NCBI GenBank assembly: GCA_964578605.1
Contig: CAZODO010000007.1
Location: 26,850 to 90,849 of the forward strand
DNA from: JAXMHN01 sp964578605
Lineage (GTDB): Bacteria > Verrucomicrobiota > Verrucomicrobiia > Limisphaerales > SIBE01
Direction of reading: 5' to 3'
DNA length: 64,000 nt
Position numbers and translations under genes: made by a program. The stretch's first letter is position 1, and every line of letters starts with the position of its first letter. The notes beneath the pieces are model-generated. The model worked only from the letters and a program-made list of their open reading frames with translations. It was not told the DNA's origin and ran no database searches. Shown piece by piece: positions 44,889 to 53,959 of this stretch.

Positions 44889-45254
44889 ATGAAGTTGATC
44901 TTCGAAAACGAAACGGAGCTTGGACGGTGCGATCCCGACCGTGTGAACGGTCATTTTGGAGACGATCCGGGCGGTTGGATTGCCATGACCCATACTTCGG
45001 CCGCCATCACCCATTCCAATGGAATGCTGCGCATCGAACAGCGCTGCTATCTGCGTTCGACCGACCGGCCGGAGGATGTCCGTTCGCAATCCTGGGTCGC
45101 GCCGGAAATGACTTTTGAGCCCCTGCTTGCCTCCAAGGAGAAAACCGCACGGTTGGTCGAGCAAGCGCACACTCGCTTTGTTCGCCATGCCAGGGGAATA
45201 TTGGCCGAGCAAGCCATTCTCGCCATGCACAAGGACATGGCAGAGCGAACCTGA
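44889..45254 (+). CDS. Hypothetical protein
   Basis: 121 residues beginning MKLIFENETELGRCDPDRVN. Soluble, with a predicted C-terminal helix (RFVRHARGILAEQAILAMHK). No family recognised. It is convergent with, and nearly touches, the M16 peptidase gene (one base between). The complementary strand also has a long open frame over 44721-45230, but its composition is less protein-like. Confidence 0.5.
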   Translation: MKLIFENETELGRCDPDRVNGHFGDDPGGWIAMTHTSAAITHSNGMLRIEQRCYLRSTDRPEDVRSQSWVAPEMTFEPLLASKEKTARLVEQAHTRFVRHARGILAEQAILAMHKDMAERT

Positions 45255-45255
45255 A

Positions 45256-46515
45256 TCAAAGGAGCAACCGAAGAAGCCCGCGCCCTGACTTCAGCGGGCT
45301 GACGAGCGCCAGGCTCATTCGGTCCGGCCTCAGAAATTCGCAGGCCACGGTGCGAATATCCGCCGCTCGCACGGAGCAGAGACACTCTTTGATATGGCGG
45401 GGGGGCACAATGCGGCTGTACCCCAGCATTTGTTCCGCGAGCCACATCATTTGATTTTCGGTGCTCTCGAGGCTCAAATCGATCTGGCCAATCAAATAGT
45501 CGCGTGCGCGGCGGAGTTCAGAGGCGGGGATAAGGGTCTTCCTGAGCCTGTGAAGCTCAGCGTTGACCAGTTTCAGGGCGCCACGGAGCTTGTCCGTATC
45601 GAGTCCGGCGGAGATCACCAGCGCGCCCGCGTCGTCGTAGAACGAAAGCGAGCTGCAAACCGAATACGCCAGGCCATGGTCCTCACGGAGCACCTGGAAG
45701 AGCCGTGAACTCATGTTCTCGCCGAGGACGGTGCTCAGCAGGCGCAGAGCGAACCGGCGCTGGTCATGGCGTGAGCAAGCGCGAATCCCGAGGGCAAGTT
45801 GGGTCTGCTGAGTGTCCTTGGTGAAGAGCCGGAGGCGGGGCGCGTCTTGATCGTCTGTGGCGGGAGTGAACCTGGGGCGTTCTCCCAACGGAAGGCGCTT
45901 GGCAAATGCCGAAACCGCCTTGACGACCTTCTCATGCTTCAGTTTGCCGGCCGCCGAGATCAGGGTGCCGCCACTGACATAATTGCGCCGCTGGAATTTT
46001 AGGAGGCGGAACCGGTTCATCCGGTCGAGCGTGTCCGCCGTGCCGGTGAGCGAACGGCCCAGCGGGTGATTGGGCCAAAGCGCTTCGTTGAGGAGTTCGA
46101 TCACATGGTGCTGCGGTTGGTCCAGGTACATGGCCAGTTCTTCCTTGATGACATTCCGTTCCTTCTCGATTTCAACGGAGTCAAACGTCGAGTTCAGGAA
46201 CATGTCCATTAGGACCTCCAGCAGTTCATGGAACCGGTCGTGCCGGGCTTTCGAATAGAAGCAGGTCAACTCCTCAGTCGTGAACGCGTTGAGATACCCG
46301 CCAATCCCCTCCACATCCTGAGAGATCTGCTTGGCGGACCGGTTTCGAGTGCCTTTAAACAGGAGATGCTCGATGAAATGAGAGACGCCTGAGAGCGCTG
46401 CCGGCTCGTATCGCCCGCCGACCCCCACCCATATCCCGAGACTGATACTGGCCATGTGAGGCATTTCGGCTGTGACCACCGTCAGCCCGGTTTTATCACG
46501 TGAGACTTTGTACAT
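45256..46515 (-). CDS. M16 family zinc metallopeptidase
   Basis: 419 residues. The inverted zinc motif H46-F-I-E49-H50 (HxxEH) is intact, in GVSHFIEHLLFKGT, with further conserved helices VGGRYEPAALSG and FYSKARHDRFHELLEVLMDM. The second half is the inactive M16-C-like domain (TQLALGIRACSRHDQRR, LSFYDDAGALVISAGLD). The family includes mitochondrial-processing-type and PqqL/insulysin-like peptidases; in bacteria the targets are usually unknown. No signal peptide is seen. 27 bases separate it from the LOG-family gene upstream. Confidence 0.95.
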   Translation of the reverse strand: MYKVSRDKTGLTVVTAEMPHMASISLGIWVGVGGRYEPAALSGVSHFIEHLLFKGTRNRSAKQISQDVEGIGGYLNAFTTEELTCFYSKARHDRFHELLEVLMDMFLNSTFDSVEIEKERNVIKEELAMYLDQPQHHVIELLNEALWPNHPLGRSLTGTADTLDRMNRFRLLKFQRRNYVSGGTLISAAGKLKHEKVVKAVSAFAKRLPLGERPRFTPATDDQDAPRLRLFTKDTQQTQLALGIRACSRHDQRRFALRLLSTVLGENMSSRLFQVLREDHGLAYSVCSSLSFYDDAGALVISAGLDTDKLRGALKLVNAELHRLRKTLIPASELRRARDYLIGQIDLSLESTENQMMWLAEQMLGYSRIVPPRHIKECLCSVRAADIRTVACEFLRPDRMSLALVSPLKSGRGLLRLLL

Positions 46516-46541
46516 CCCGTGCAGGAGTGATCAACGGCTCG

Positions 46542-47222
46542 TCAGGAAAGCGCCCGGGGAACGCTCTCGGGCGGGCCGACCCGCCGCAGATAATCAAGAA
46601 TGATCGTGACAGCTTCGTGCGGATCGTCCGTCACAGTGCACAGTTCCAGGTCTTCCTCCCCGATCATCTTGCCGGCTTCGAGCGTTCCTTTCATCCATTT
46701 CAGCAACCCGAGCCAGTACTCTCGTCCAAAAAGGACCATCGGAAAGCGCGGGATGCGCTGCGTCTGGACGAGCGTGAGAACCTCGAAAAACTCGTCGAGC
46801 GTGCCAAACCCGCCCGGCATGAAGATAAATCCGATGCTGTACTTCACGAAGCAGACCTTTCGCGAAAAGAAGTAATGAAAGTGGATGGGCACATTGGCGA
46901 ATCGGTTGCCCTTCTGCTCAAAGGGCAGCTCGATATTCAGTCCCACCGATTTCCCTTTGCCCTCTGCGGCGCCGCGATTGGCCGCTTCCATAATCCCCGG
47001 CCCGCCCCCCGTGATGACCGCCAAGTGGTTCTTGGCCAGTTCTTTCGAAATAGCCGCCGCTGCGTGGTAGTATGGATCGCTTGGAGGAGTCCGTGCCGAA
47101 CCAAAAACCGTCACCGCCAGGCCAACCTTCGAAAGAGTTTCAAACGCATCGACGAACTCCGCCATGATGCGGAAAATCCGCCAGGGGTCTTCTCGCACGA
47201 AACCCACCGAATTGCTGTTCAT
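46542..47222 (-). CDS. LOG family (TIGR00730) Rossmann-fold protein
   Basis: 226 residues from ATG 47222 (the frame opens 18 codons earlier). Motifs AVTVFGSARTPPSDPYYHAA, VITGGGPGIMEAANRGAAEG and the PGGFGTLDE catalytic segment identify the lysine-decarboxylase-like/LOG family. Plant and bacterial LOG proteins hydrolyse cytokinin riboside monophosphates or related nucleotides; in most bacteria the substrate is unknown. Same strand and close to the M16 gene, perhaps an operon, although no functional link is evident. Confidence 0.9.
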   Translation of the reverse strand: MNSNSVGFVREDPWRIFRIMAEFVDAFETLSKVGLAVTVFGSARTPPSDPYYHAAAAISKELAKNHLAVITGGGPGIMEAANRGAAEGKGKSVGLNIELPFEQKGNRFANVPIHFHYFFSRKVCFVKYSIGFIFMPGGFGTLDEFFEVLTLVQTQRIPRFPMVLFGREYWLGLLKWMKGTLEAGKMIGEEDLELCTVTDDPHEAVTIILDYLRRVGPPESVPRALS

Positions 47223-47373
47223 CGCGGGAGCATAATCCGGGGGGCGCCGGGTGACAAGATAGGGCGGAGCGCGCAAATCGCGCGCGGTCCTCTCATGTCC
47301 CGCAGCTCGCTTCGCCCCAGTCCGCTCCGCTTTCCAAGCGGAAGCGCCCTGACGTTCGGGCTGGGGTCCCAGG

Positions 47374-48471
47374 TCAGCCGCCCTGGGCCAAAAGGTAGAT
47401 TATCCCGGCGACAAAAGCGATCGTGAGGATCAGCAACAAGATCTTCGCCCAGCTCTTGGGATACTTGCCGGCAATTTGTCCCGTGTAACCGTTGACCACC
47501 GCCTGGTAACTCCTGGAGCCGTAATTGAAGGCCAAGAGCCAAACTGGCGCCAGGATATGTTTGAAGGTCTGGGCGCTATACTGGCTCCGGACCCGGAGGT
47601 TTCGGTGCGTGTCGCCCGGGACTTCGGAGGCGCACATCTTCCTCACCGCGGCCTCCATGCGCTCGCGCGATCGCTGCGCCGCGGCGACGAGGTCGATCTG
47701 GTAATGCTCGACCACCCAGCCGGCAAGAAACCGCGGGGCGTAAGGGACCAGTTCCTTCGTGGGAAAAGGCTCGATCTGGCGAAGCAGGGCTTCGTTGACT
47801 CCCGCGGAAGCGCAAACCAACTCGTCGTCAAACCAGTGGTCGACTGCCCCCGAACTTGGCACCCAGCGGGTCCGCTGAACCTGCCGGGTCTTGGTTTGGC
47901 CGCTGGCATCGCGGTAGGTTTCGGTCTCCTGGTAATGGTAACCGGATTCTGCCGTCCAATCGGCGTGCGCTTGAGCGTCGAAGGTCCAGTAAGGCAGGTA
48001 GATCCCCTTGACCGTATCTGTCAACGCCGCTGACCTCAGCCGATTTGGGGCGAACCACCGGCTCGCATACCATCTGCGGATCTCCTCGCGAACCTTGGAC
48101 TCATCCACCTTAAAGGGGAGAAGACTTTCCGGCTGGATGGGCGGCTTGATCTCCTGGTAAGGCGCGATGGATGCGGACCCGCAAAACTCGCATCGCTGGG
48201 CGACCCGGCCGGGCTCGAAGACCGAAATGGCCTGGCAGCTCTGGCACTTGACGGAAACGCGTTCGGTTTTCCAATCGCGGTGAGTTTGGGCGAATTCGCG
48301 CAGCTTGGTCGTCAAGTCGTGTTCGCGAATCTCCCCCGTGGCGGGATCAAGTTCGGCGGGTGCTGCGGTGCCGCAATAACCGCAAATGAGCGCCTGCCGG
48401 GCCGCATTCCAATGGGCTTCAGCGCCGCAGGCCGGGCAATGGAATTTCTTAAGGGCAGTGACTTCGCTCAC
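47374..48471 (-). CDS. Zinc-ribbon membrane protein (YdjG-like)
   Basis: 365 residues. Two N-terminal zinc ribbons: HCPACGAEAHWNAARQALIC-G-Y-C, then CQSCQAISVF and CEFCGSASI. A middle region WTAESGYHYQETETYRDASG is found in TFIIB-zinc-ribbon proteins of this type, and the end has a single transmembrane helix (ILLLILTIAFVAGIIYLLA). GTG start overlaps the SPFH gene stop by four bases (GTGA). The combination with an SPFH protein matches the Bacillus YdjG/YdjI arrangement, proteins linked to membrane stress and PspA recruitment; parallel by family, not by proof. Confidence 0.75.
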   Translation of the reverse strand: MSEVTALKKFHCPACGAEAHWNAARQALICGYCGTAAPAELDPATGEIREHDLTTKLREFAQTHRDWKTERVSVKCQSCQAISVFEPGRVAQRCEFCGSASIAPYQEIKPPIQPESLLPFKVDESKVREEIRRWYASRWFAPNRLRSAALTDTVKGIYLPYWTFDAQAHADWTAESGYHYQETETYRDASGQTKTRQVQRTRWVPSSGAVDHWFDDELVCASAGVNEALLRQIEPFPTKELVPYAPRFLAGWVVEHYQIDLVAAAQRSRERMEAAVRKMCASEVPGDTHRNLRVRSQYSAQTFKHILAPVWLLAFNYGSRSYQAVVNGYTGQIAGKYPKSWAKILLLILTIAFVAGIIYLLAQGG

Positions 48472-49529
48472 GAATTGATGAAGTCCTGGATGGCGGCGCG
48501 CGTGATGCGGTAAGCGGATCCGATCTTCTTCCCCTTGAGATCGCCGGCTTCGATACTGGCAATCACGTCGGCCTCGGTGACCCCGAGGAGGTTGGCGGCG
48601 TCCGCCGGGCTGAGGAGATCAAACGCACCCGGGGCGGTGGCGGTTGCCTGGGGAGCGGGCGTCCGGGCGGGTTGGGTGATCGAACCGCCCTGCTGTTGAA
48701 TGATCTGCTGGGCCATGGCCAGCCCGATCGCCATTTCCGTGGCCGCGCCTCCGGCGCTGCCGCCTTTCTCCATGCCTTGCGCCATCTGGAACTTGACGTA
48801 GTCATTGAGATTGCCGATGGCGGACATGCTGGACCGCTTATCGATCGCCTGCTCGACTTCGGGCGGCACGGATACGTTTTCGACCACGAAACTGGTCATC
48901 TCCAGCCCGTACTTGGCGCTCATGACAGGGTTGATCAGGGGCAGGAGGGACTCCCCGAGCTCCGAGTACCGCCGGGCCACGTCGAGAACCGGAACATTGG
49001 CTTTGGCCAGGGCTTCGCTGAAAACGCTCACGATCCGCGAACGCATGGTGTCGGCGAACTCATCGAGCCGGAAATGGTGGTCGGTCCCGGCCACTTCCCT
49101 CAGAAAAAGGCGCGGCTCGATAATCCGAAAGTCATAGGTGCCAAAGGCTCGGGCACGGACCACCCCGAAATCGTTGTCGCGCATCATGACGGGGTTGGAG
49201 GTTCCCCATTTGTTGCCGGTGAAGACCCGTGTGATCAGGTAGTAAATGTCGGTTTTGAACGGCGATTCAAACCCGAACTTCCACGACTTGAGCGTCGTCA
49301 GAATCGGAATGTTATCCGTGGTGAGACTGTGCTTCCCGGGCCCGAACGTGTCCCCAAACTCTCCCAGGTAAACGAACTGCACCAATTGAGACTCGCGCAC
49401 GATCAGTTGAGCGCCGCGCTTGATTTCCTTGTCGTCATCCGGGAAGCGGTAGGCGAGGGTATCCCGCGAATCATCGTTCCACTCGATAATCTCGAGCAAC
49501 TGGCCTTTAAGGAAGTTTAGAATACTCAT
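48468..49529 (-). CDS. SPFH/Band 7 domain protein with C-terminal HTH (YdjI-like)
   Basis: 353 residues. The N-terminal half is an SPFH domain of the 'virion core'/YdjI type (RGAQLIVRESQLVQFVYLG, FGPGKHSLTTDNIPILTTL, FGTYDFRIIEPRLFLREVAG). A short flexible proline/alanine linker precedes a C-terminal excisionase-type helix-turn-helix (FDLLSPADAANLLGVTEADV, GKKIGSAYRITRAAIQDFIN). It is soluble without a classical membrane anchor. Translationally coupled with the zinc-ribbon gene; the two likely act in one complex. The HTH-like extension is unusual for SPFH proteins and might bind DNA or mediate a partner contact. Confidence 0.8.
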   Translation of the reverse strand: MSILNFLKGQLLEIIEWNDDSRDTLAYRFPDDDKEIKRGAQLIVRESQLVQFVYLGEFGDTFGPGKHSLTTDNIPILTTLKSWKFGFESPFKTDIYYLITRVFTGNKWGTSNPVMMRDNDFGVVRARAFGTYDFRIIEPRLFLREVAGTDHHFRLDEFADTMRSRIVSVFSEALAKANVPVLDVARRYSELGESLLPLINPVMSAKYGLEMTSFVVENVSVPPEVEQAIDKRSSMSAIGNLNDYVKFQMAQGMEKGGSAGGAATEMAIGLAMAQQIIQQQGGSITQPARTPAPQATATAPGAFDLLSPADAANLLGVTEADVIASIEAGDLKGKKIGSAYRITRAAIQDFINS

Positions 49530-49716
49530 GGGTCACTGACGGTTCAGGTTTGTCAATTGGTTTGGCCGGGTGTTGGCATTGCCTGCTCGTTACCGGGCGA
49601 GTTTTCCAACTTGCTGCGGTTCCTGCAATTACAATTCCGCACCCGTCTTGCACCCGGGATTGCCCTTTACTCAACCCCCAGCTTCGGTATTCTGTCGTCC
49701 TTATTGTTTTCTTGAT

Positions 49717-50973
49717 ATGGCAAAACTGAGCGTGAGCAACCTGGACGTGCGCGGCAAGCGTGTGTTCGTGCGCGTGGATTTTAACGTGCCGATGGAAGAG
49801 AAGAATGGCCAGATGTCCATTACGGACCTGACCCGCATTCAAGAGACTTTGCCCACCCTGGAATTGCTGGTCGAACGCGGGGCGCGGCTTATCCTGGCCT
49901 CGCACTTGGGCCGGCCCAAGGGCAAACGGGAACCGTCCATGTCGCTTCGCCCGGTTGCGGAAAAGCTCGCCGACATGGTCCATCGCCCTGTGGCCTTTGT
50001 GGACGACTGCATCGGCGAGAAGGCGGAGAAGACTGCGGAAGCCTTGAAGCCGGGCGATATCATGGTCCTCGAAAATGTCCGGTTTTACGCGGAGGAAGAA
50101 GCAAACGACGCGGCGTTTGCCGAGAAACTGGCAAAGATGGCTGACGTGTATGTGAACGACGCGTTCGGCTCGGCCCACCGGGCGCATGCCTCCACCGAGG
50201 GCGTTGCCCAGATCGTGAAGGCCCGCGGCGGCAAATGTGCGGCCGGTTTGCTTATGCAACGTGAGTTGAAGTTCCTCGGGGATGAGCTGGAGAATCCGGC
50301 AAAGCCGTTCGTGGTCATCCTCGGCGGCGCCAAGGTTTCCGACAAGATCAACGTCATCGACCGCTTGCTCGACAAAGCGGACGCGCTCCTGATCGGCGGC
50401 GCCATGGCGTATACCTTCCGCCTTGCCCAAGGCTGCAAGGTCGGCAAATCGCTTGTTGAACCGGACCGCGTGGATGTCGCCAAGGGCGCGCTTGAGAAGG
50501 CGGCACGGAAAGGCGTCAAGTTCCTGCTGCCCTCGGACGACGTCGTGGCCACACCGGTGGACACCGGCAAGGTCAACAAGAAGGGCAAGCCCGTTATCGA
50601 GATGCAGAATTCGCGCGTGAACGCCTCGACCAACCTGCCCGACGACGGCGCAGGCGTCGATATCGGCCCGGCGACGGTCAAGGCTTATAGCGAGATCATC
50701 GCGTCAGCCAAGACGATTCTTTGGAACGGCCCCATGGGCATTTTCGAGGACGAGCGCTTTTCCAAAGGGACGTTTGCGGTCGCCCAGGCCGTGGCGAACG
50801 CAACCAAAAAAGCGGGAGCCAAGAGCATTATTGGCGGTGGCGACAGTGTGAAGGCGCTGAACGCTGCCGGGTTGGGGCGCAAAGTCACGTTTATGAGCAC
50901 CGGCGGCGGAGCCAGCCTGGAGTTTCTCGAAGGCCAGGTGCTGCCCGGCGTGGCGGCGCTTTCCGATGTGTAA
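49717..50973 (+). CDS. pgk: Phosphoglycerate kinase
   Basis: 418 residues, complete. It makes 3-phosphoglycerate and ATP in glycolysis. N-terminal FVRVDFNVP (signature), SHLGRPKGKREP, the substrate arginine in NDAFGSAHRAHAST, nucleotide motif LGGAKVSDKINVIDRLL, and C-terminal GPMGIFEDERFSKGT with IIGGGDSV and FMSTGGGASLEFLEG. ATG 49717 gives MAKLSVSNLDVRGKRVFV; the frame is open further upstream. First gene of a pgk-tpiA-secG run, 58 bases before tpiA. No strong ribosome site is seen. Confidence 0.98.
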   Translation: MAKLSVSNLDVRGKRVFVRVDFNVPMEEKNGQMSITDLTRIQETLPTLELLVERGARLILASHLGRPKGKREPSMSLRPVAEKLADMVHRPVAFVDDCIGEKAEKTAEALKPGDIMVLENVRFYAEEEANDAAFAEKLAKMADVYVNDAFGSAHRAHASTEGVAQIVKARGGKCAAGLLMQRELKFLGDELENPAKPFVVILGGAKVSDKINVIDRLLDKADALLIGGAMAYTFRLAQGCKVGKSLVEPDRVDVAKGALEKAARKGVKFLLPSDDVVATPVDTGKVNKKGKPVIEMQNSRVNASTNLPDDGAGVDIGPATVKAYSEIIASAKTILWNGPMGIFEDERFSKGTFAVAQAVANATKKAGAKSIIGGGDSVKALNAAGLGRKVTFMSTGGGASLEFLEGQVLPGVAALSDV

Positions 50974-51031
50974 AGCACTGTTCGCAACTTGGATTGGCAA
51001 AGCTGAACTCTGAAATTCGCCTGACGATATC

Positions 51032-51796
51032 ATGCAGAAACAACGCAAACTCATCATTGCCGGCAACTGGAAAATGAACAAGACGGTCGCGGAAGCGCTG
51101 GACCTTGTGCAAGGCCTGAAGCGCGAACTCGCGTCTGTTAAAGAAGTGGATATCGTTGTCTGTCCGCCGTTTACCGCCCTTGAGCCGGTTTCCAAGGCCA
51201 TTCTTGATTCGAATATCCGTCTCGGAGCTCAGAACATGAGCGACCAGGCTGGAGGCGCGTTTACTGGGGAGATCGCGGCCTCGATGCTGAAAGAGTTCTC
51301 GGTGCGCTATGTCATCCTGGGGCATTCGGAGCGGCGCCAGTTCCAGAAGGAGCCGGATGCGCTCATTTCCCGCAAGGCGCTTGCGGCCCATGCGGCTTCC
51401 ATCAAGCCGATCGTGTGCGTCGGCGAAACCCTTGAGGAACGCGAAAGCGGCCGGACGGAAAAGGTGGTGGGCAGTCAATTGCAGGGCAGTTTAGCCGGCC
51501 TGTCCAAGGCCCAAATGGAGGAAACGATCGTCGCATATGAGCCGGTTTGGGCGATCGGGACCGGGCGCAACGCAACGCCGCAGCAGGCCCAGGACGTGCA
51601 TGCGTTCATCCGGGGGACCCTTGCCACGCTGTTCGACGACGCGATCGCCAAGCGAGTGCGCATCCAATATGGCGGCAGCGTCAAACCGTCCAATGCCCGC
51701 GAGCTCATGAGCCAGCCGGATGTCGATGGCGCGCTTGTGGGAGGGGCTTCGCTGGAGACCCGGAGTTTTTCCGATATAATTAAGCACTCTATCTAG
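51032..51796 (+). CDS. tpiA: Triosephosphate isomerase
   Basis: 254 residues. Interconverts DHAP and glyceraldehyde-3-phosphate. Complete active site: GNWKMNKT (Lys), GHSERR (His), AYEPVWAIGTG (catalytic Glu), and the phosphate-binding GGSVKPSNA and ALVGGASL. Length matches the family. Between pgk and secG, 12 bases before secG; the three are likely cotranscribed. Confidence 0.98.
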   Translation: MQKQRKLIIAGNWKMNKTVAEALDLVQGLKRELASVKEVDIVVCPPFTALEPVSKAILDSNIRLGAQNMSDQAGGAFTGEIAASMLKEFSVRYVILGHSERRQFQKEPDALISRKALAAHAASIKPIVCVGETLEERESGRTEKVVGSQLQGSLAGLSKAQMEETIVAYEPVWAIGTGRNATPQQAQDVHAFIRGTLATLFDDAIAKRVRIQYGGSVKPSNARELMSQPDVDGALVGGASLETRSFSDIIKHSI

Positions 51797-51808
51797 AAAT
51801 TACGCGCT

Positions 51809-52303
51809 ATGACTCTGTTGATCGGCTTATTGACCTTCCTCATGGTCTTGAACTGCCTGTTCTTGATGTTGCTGATCCTTATTCAGCTTCCCAAGAAGGA
51901 GGCAGGCGCTGGGATCGCATTCGGTGGCGCGGCGACGGACGCGTTGTTCGGCGCAGGGTCCGGGAACGCGCTGACGAAGCTCACCAAGTATTCCGGCACG
52001 CTCTTTGTAGGACTTGCCGTTCTGCTCTCGGTCCTCAATATGAATGCCGCGCGCCGGGGCAGCCGCATGATCGAACAGGAACTCTCGCGTCAGGCGAGTG
52101 CCCCTGTCCAAACGGCGCCGGTCCTGGGTTCAAACTTCAACACCCTCGCCACGCCCCCGGCAACTCCCGTGCCTGCCACCACGGTGGCCACGGTGACGAA
52201 CGTGATGACGTTCACGGCAACGAACGCCCCGGTCACGGCCGCCCCGGCCGCTTCGGCACCGGCCGAGGTGCCGGAAGCTCCCGCAGCGGCTCCGCAGGAA
52301 TAG
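51809..52303 (+). CDS. secG: Protein translocase subunit SecG
   Basis: 164 residues. The first 85 are canonical SecG: two transmembrane helices (LLTFLMVLNCLFLMLLILIQ; GTLFVGLAVLLSVLNM) around the conserved loop KKEAGAGIAFGGAATDALFG. The last 75 residues form an Ala/Thr/Pro-rich tail (ATPPATPVPATTVATVTN), a low-complexity extension common in this phylum. SecG assists SecYE and SecA in protein export. Last of pgk-tpiA-secG. Confidence 0.95.
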   Translation: MTLLIGLLTFLMVLNCLFLMLLILIQLPKKEAGAGIAFGGAATDALFGAGSGNALTKLTKYSGTLFVGLAVLLSVLNMNAARRGSRMIEQELSRQASAPVQTAPVLGSNFNTLATPPATPVPATTVATVTNVMTFTATNAPVTAAPAASAPAEVPEAPAAAPQE

Positions 52304-52384
52304 AAGCCCGAGGCGCCGAAAGAAATCCGACAGGCGAAACCCGAAATTCCGAGGGGCGCTCGTATTTTCCCGTGTTTTGCGAAT

Positions 52385-52403
52385 TGATGACAAAAAGTCA
52401 TCA
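52385..52403. repeat. Palindrome shared with the dispersed repeat
   Basis: TGATGACAAAAAGTCATCA: perfect 7-base arms around a 5-A loop, identical to the core in the 33383 repeat and nearly so in the 3086 copy; the rest of the 110-bp repeat is absent. It lies 82 bases after secG, with a convergent gene ending at 52526. It might act as a bidirectional terminator (A5 in the loop) or be a remnant of the repeat. Confidence 0.55.
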
Positions 52404-52525
52404 AACGCGCAAGTGCTTCGCCAGCAACCGCTATTGCCGATTCCGTTCAGCTATCCAGTTCGAATCTCGCCCTTCGAACCTTCGAACTTCGTCCTTTGGA
52501 TTTCACCCTTCGGGTTTCCCTTCGT

Positions 52526-53383
52526 TTACGACGGCGGGCGGTCGGAAAATGGATTCCCGTCGCTGGTGTGGGGTCTCCCGAAAGGGTTTGGCGATTGCGG
52601 TTTGGTCTTGGGGTCAAGGCCAGCTTGGGGAAGCGAAAAGGGTGCGAACAGGAGATAGATCCACCCGATCATGATGTGCAAAAGAGCCGCGGCCATGAGC
52701 TGAACGAGGTTCATGCGATGCAGGGTGTAAGCGGCGATCGCGAGGGAGAGGAACAGAGCGCCGGGCAGCAGGCAGGCGGCGCCGATTCGTCCTGCGCCGG
52801 GCCACGACAATTTGCGATCTGCGTAAAACGCGATGAGCCGCACTGGCCAAGCGTAGACAAAGCCCAGGATCGTCCACACCACCCATAAGCCGGCGACGAC
52901 CGTGCCGCCCATTGCAGCCAAGACAGCCGGGTGCCACGCCCCCCACCATGGCTCCAGTTCAGACCGGTTCAACGCGATTCGGTATCCCTTCACATAGGGG
53001 ATCTTGACGTATCCGAACAGCGACCGAATCCGCAGTTCGCTGCGCCTGACCTCCAGTTGGACGTCCGCCCCTTCGCCGGTCTCCATCAGGTCCTCCGGAT
53101 CTATGTCCAGGCCGAGGAACGTTGATCCGGTAATGCGCACCCGGGGGCGCTGGGTCCAGACGAGTTCCCCGTTATGAATGGCGCCCGTAGGAGGCAATGA
53201 GGCGATCGTCCGTTCCAGGACGGGCACCCAGGCGAGTTCGAAGAACGCCGCGATGATGACGGCGGCGATCAGCGCCACTCCAACCTGCCACGCCGTCAGC
53301 AAGCCCCCGCGCGCCTGGGCAAACGCGGCCACGCCGCTGAAGGTGAAAGGTTGCGCCCAAGCCTGTTTCGTTTCGTCTTCCAT
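52526..53383 (-). CDS. Hypothetical multi-pass membrane protein
   Basis: 285 residues with four or five transmembrane helices: AWQVGVALIAAVIIAAFFEL, AAMGGTVVAGLWVVWTILGF, ACLLPGALFLSLAIAA and LLHIMIGWIYLLFAPF. A soluble beta-rich loop (about 70-145, RPRVRITGSTFLGLDIDPED) lies between the first two and resembles DUF-like periplasmic inserts. The C-terminus is proline-rich and disordered. No family assigned. Same strand as the next gene, 91 bases apart. Confidence 0.7.
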   Translation of the reverse strand: MEDETKQAWAQPFTFSGVAAFAQARGGLLTAWQVGVALIAAVIIAAFFELAWVPVLERTIASLPPTGAIHNGELVWTQRPRVRITGSTFLGLDIDPEDLMETGEGADVQLEVRRSELRIRSLFGYVKIPYVKGYRIALNRSELEPWWGAWHPAVLAAMGGTVVAGLWVVWTILGFVYAWPVRLIAFYADRKLSWPGAGRIGAACLLPGALFLSLAIAAYTLHRMNLVQLMAAALLHIMIGWIYLLFAPFSLPQAGLDPKTKPQSPNPFGRPHTSDGNPFSDRPPS

Positions 53384-53474
53384 GGCGATGCGCCGCAGGC
53401 GCAGTCCCTCGCTGCCTCCGCTTCACCCGATTCGATCGGCCCAATCACGGCCGTTCCCGTTTTGCGGATCTTGA

Positions 53475-53921
53475 TCAGGACTCGGGTTGCGCCTCAGGTT
53501 CGGGCGGAGGCTTGGCGCCTGGCGGTGGTTTCACCACCACGAGCGGGAGCGGAAAGCGCAGCTTCATAACGTCGTCGACGAGCACTTCGATATAGTAAAC
53601 GCCGGCCGATTCGAATTTCACCTGGCCGAAAACGGTGACATTCGTCGCGTGATGGCTGGCCTCTTTGACCAGGAACTTCACCTGGCTCTGCCGAAGGACG
53701 GTGGTCTGATCCGGACCGAGCAACCGGACACTCTCGGTAAAGGCGCCGACACCTGCCGTCCAGCGGTTGAACAGGCAGAGCTTGAATGCACTCACAGGGA
53801 CTTTCGGCACTTGGAGGTATCCCATGACCCCCAGGATGATGAAATTGCCGTTAATCTCCTGTTTGACATCCTCGCACAAAAGCGAGCATTGCAGGTCGGG
53901 AAGGATTCGAGTGGGTTGCAT
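53475..53921 (-). CDS. Small cytosolic protein (DUF6941-like)
   Basis: 148 residues. It reads as a single beta-sandwich: QCSLLCEDVKQEINGNFIIL, GVGAFTESVRLLGPDQTTVL, VFGQVKFESAGVYYIEVLVD. This layout matches a short uncharacterised bacterial family (DUF6941-like, recalled from memory, so tentative). The end is a proline/glutamate tail (PPPGAKPPPEPEAQPE). No signal peptide or membrane helix. 38 bases separate it from folD on the same strand. Confidence 0.65.
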   Translation of the reverse strand: MQPTRILPDLQCSLLCEDVKQEINGNFIILGVMGYLQVPKVPVSAFKLCLFNRWTAGVGAFTESVRLLGPDQTTVLRQSQVKFLVKEASHHATNVTVFGQVKFESAGVYYIEVLVDDVMKLRFPLPLVVVKPPPGAKPPPEPEAQPES

Positions 53922-53959
53922 AAAGGCGGTTCAGCAGACGGAAATCGACGGTTCACCGA

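Noticed and set aside
44721..45230. Minus-strand open frame over the 44889 gene
   Set aside because: Its product is less protein-like than the plus-strand frame, and plus-strand spacing fits the neighbouring gene better; not certain.
49566..49660. A fifth 11-bp phased element before pgk
   Set aside because: Only two clear units (GCACCCGTCTT, GCACCCGGGAT) and one 7-bp inverted match are present in this divergent gap; too weak to claim.
52450..52475. tRNA T-arm-like GTTCGAATC
   Set aside because: No anticodon arm, D arm or acceptor pairing can be drawn around it.
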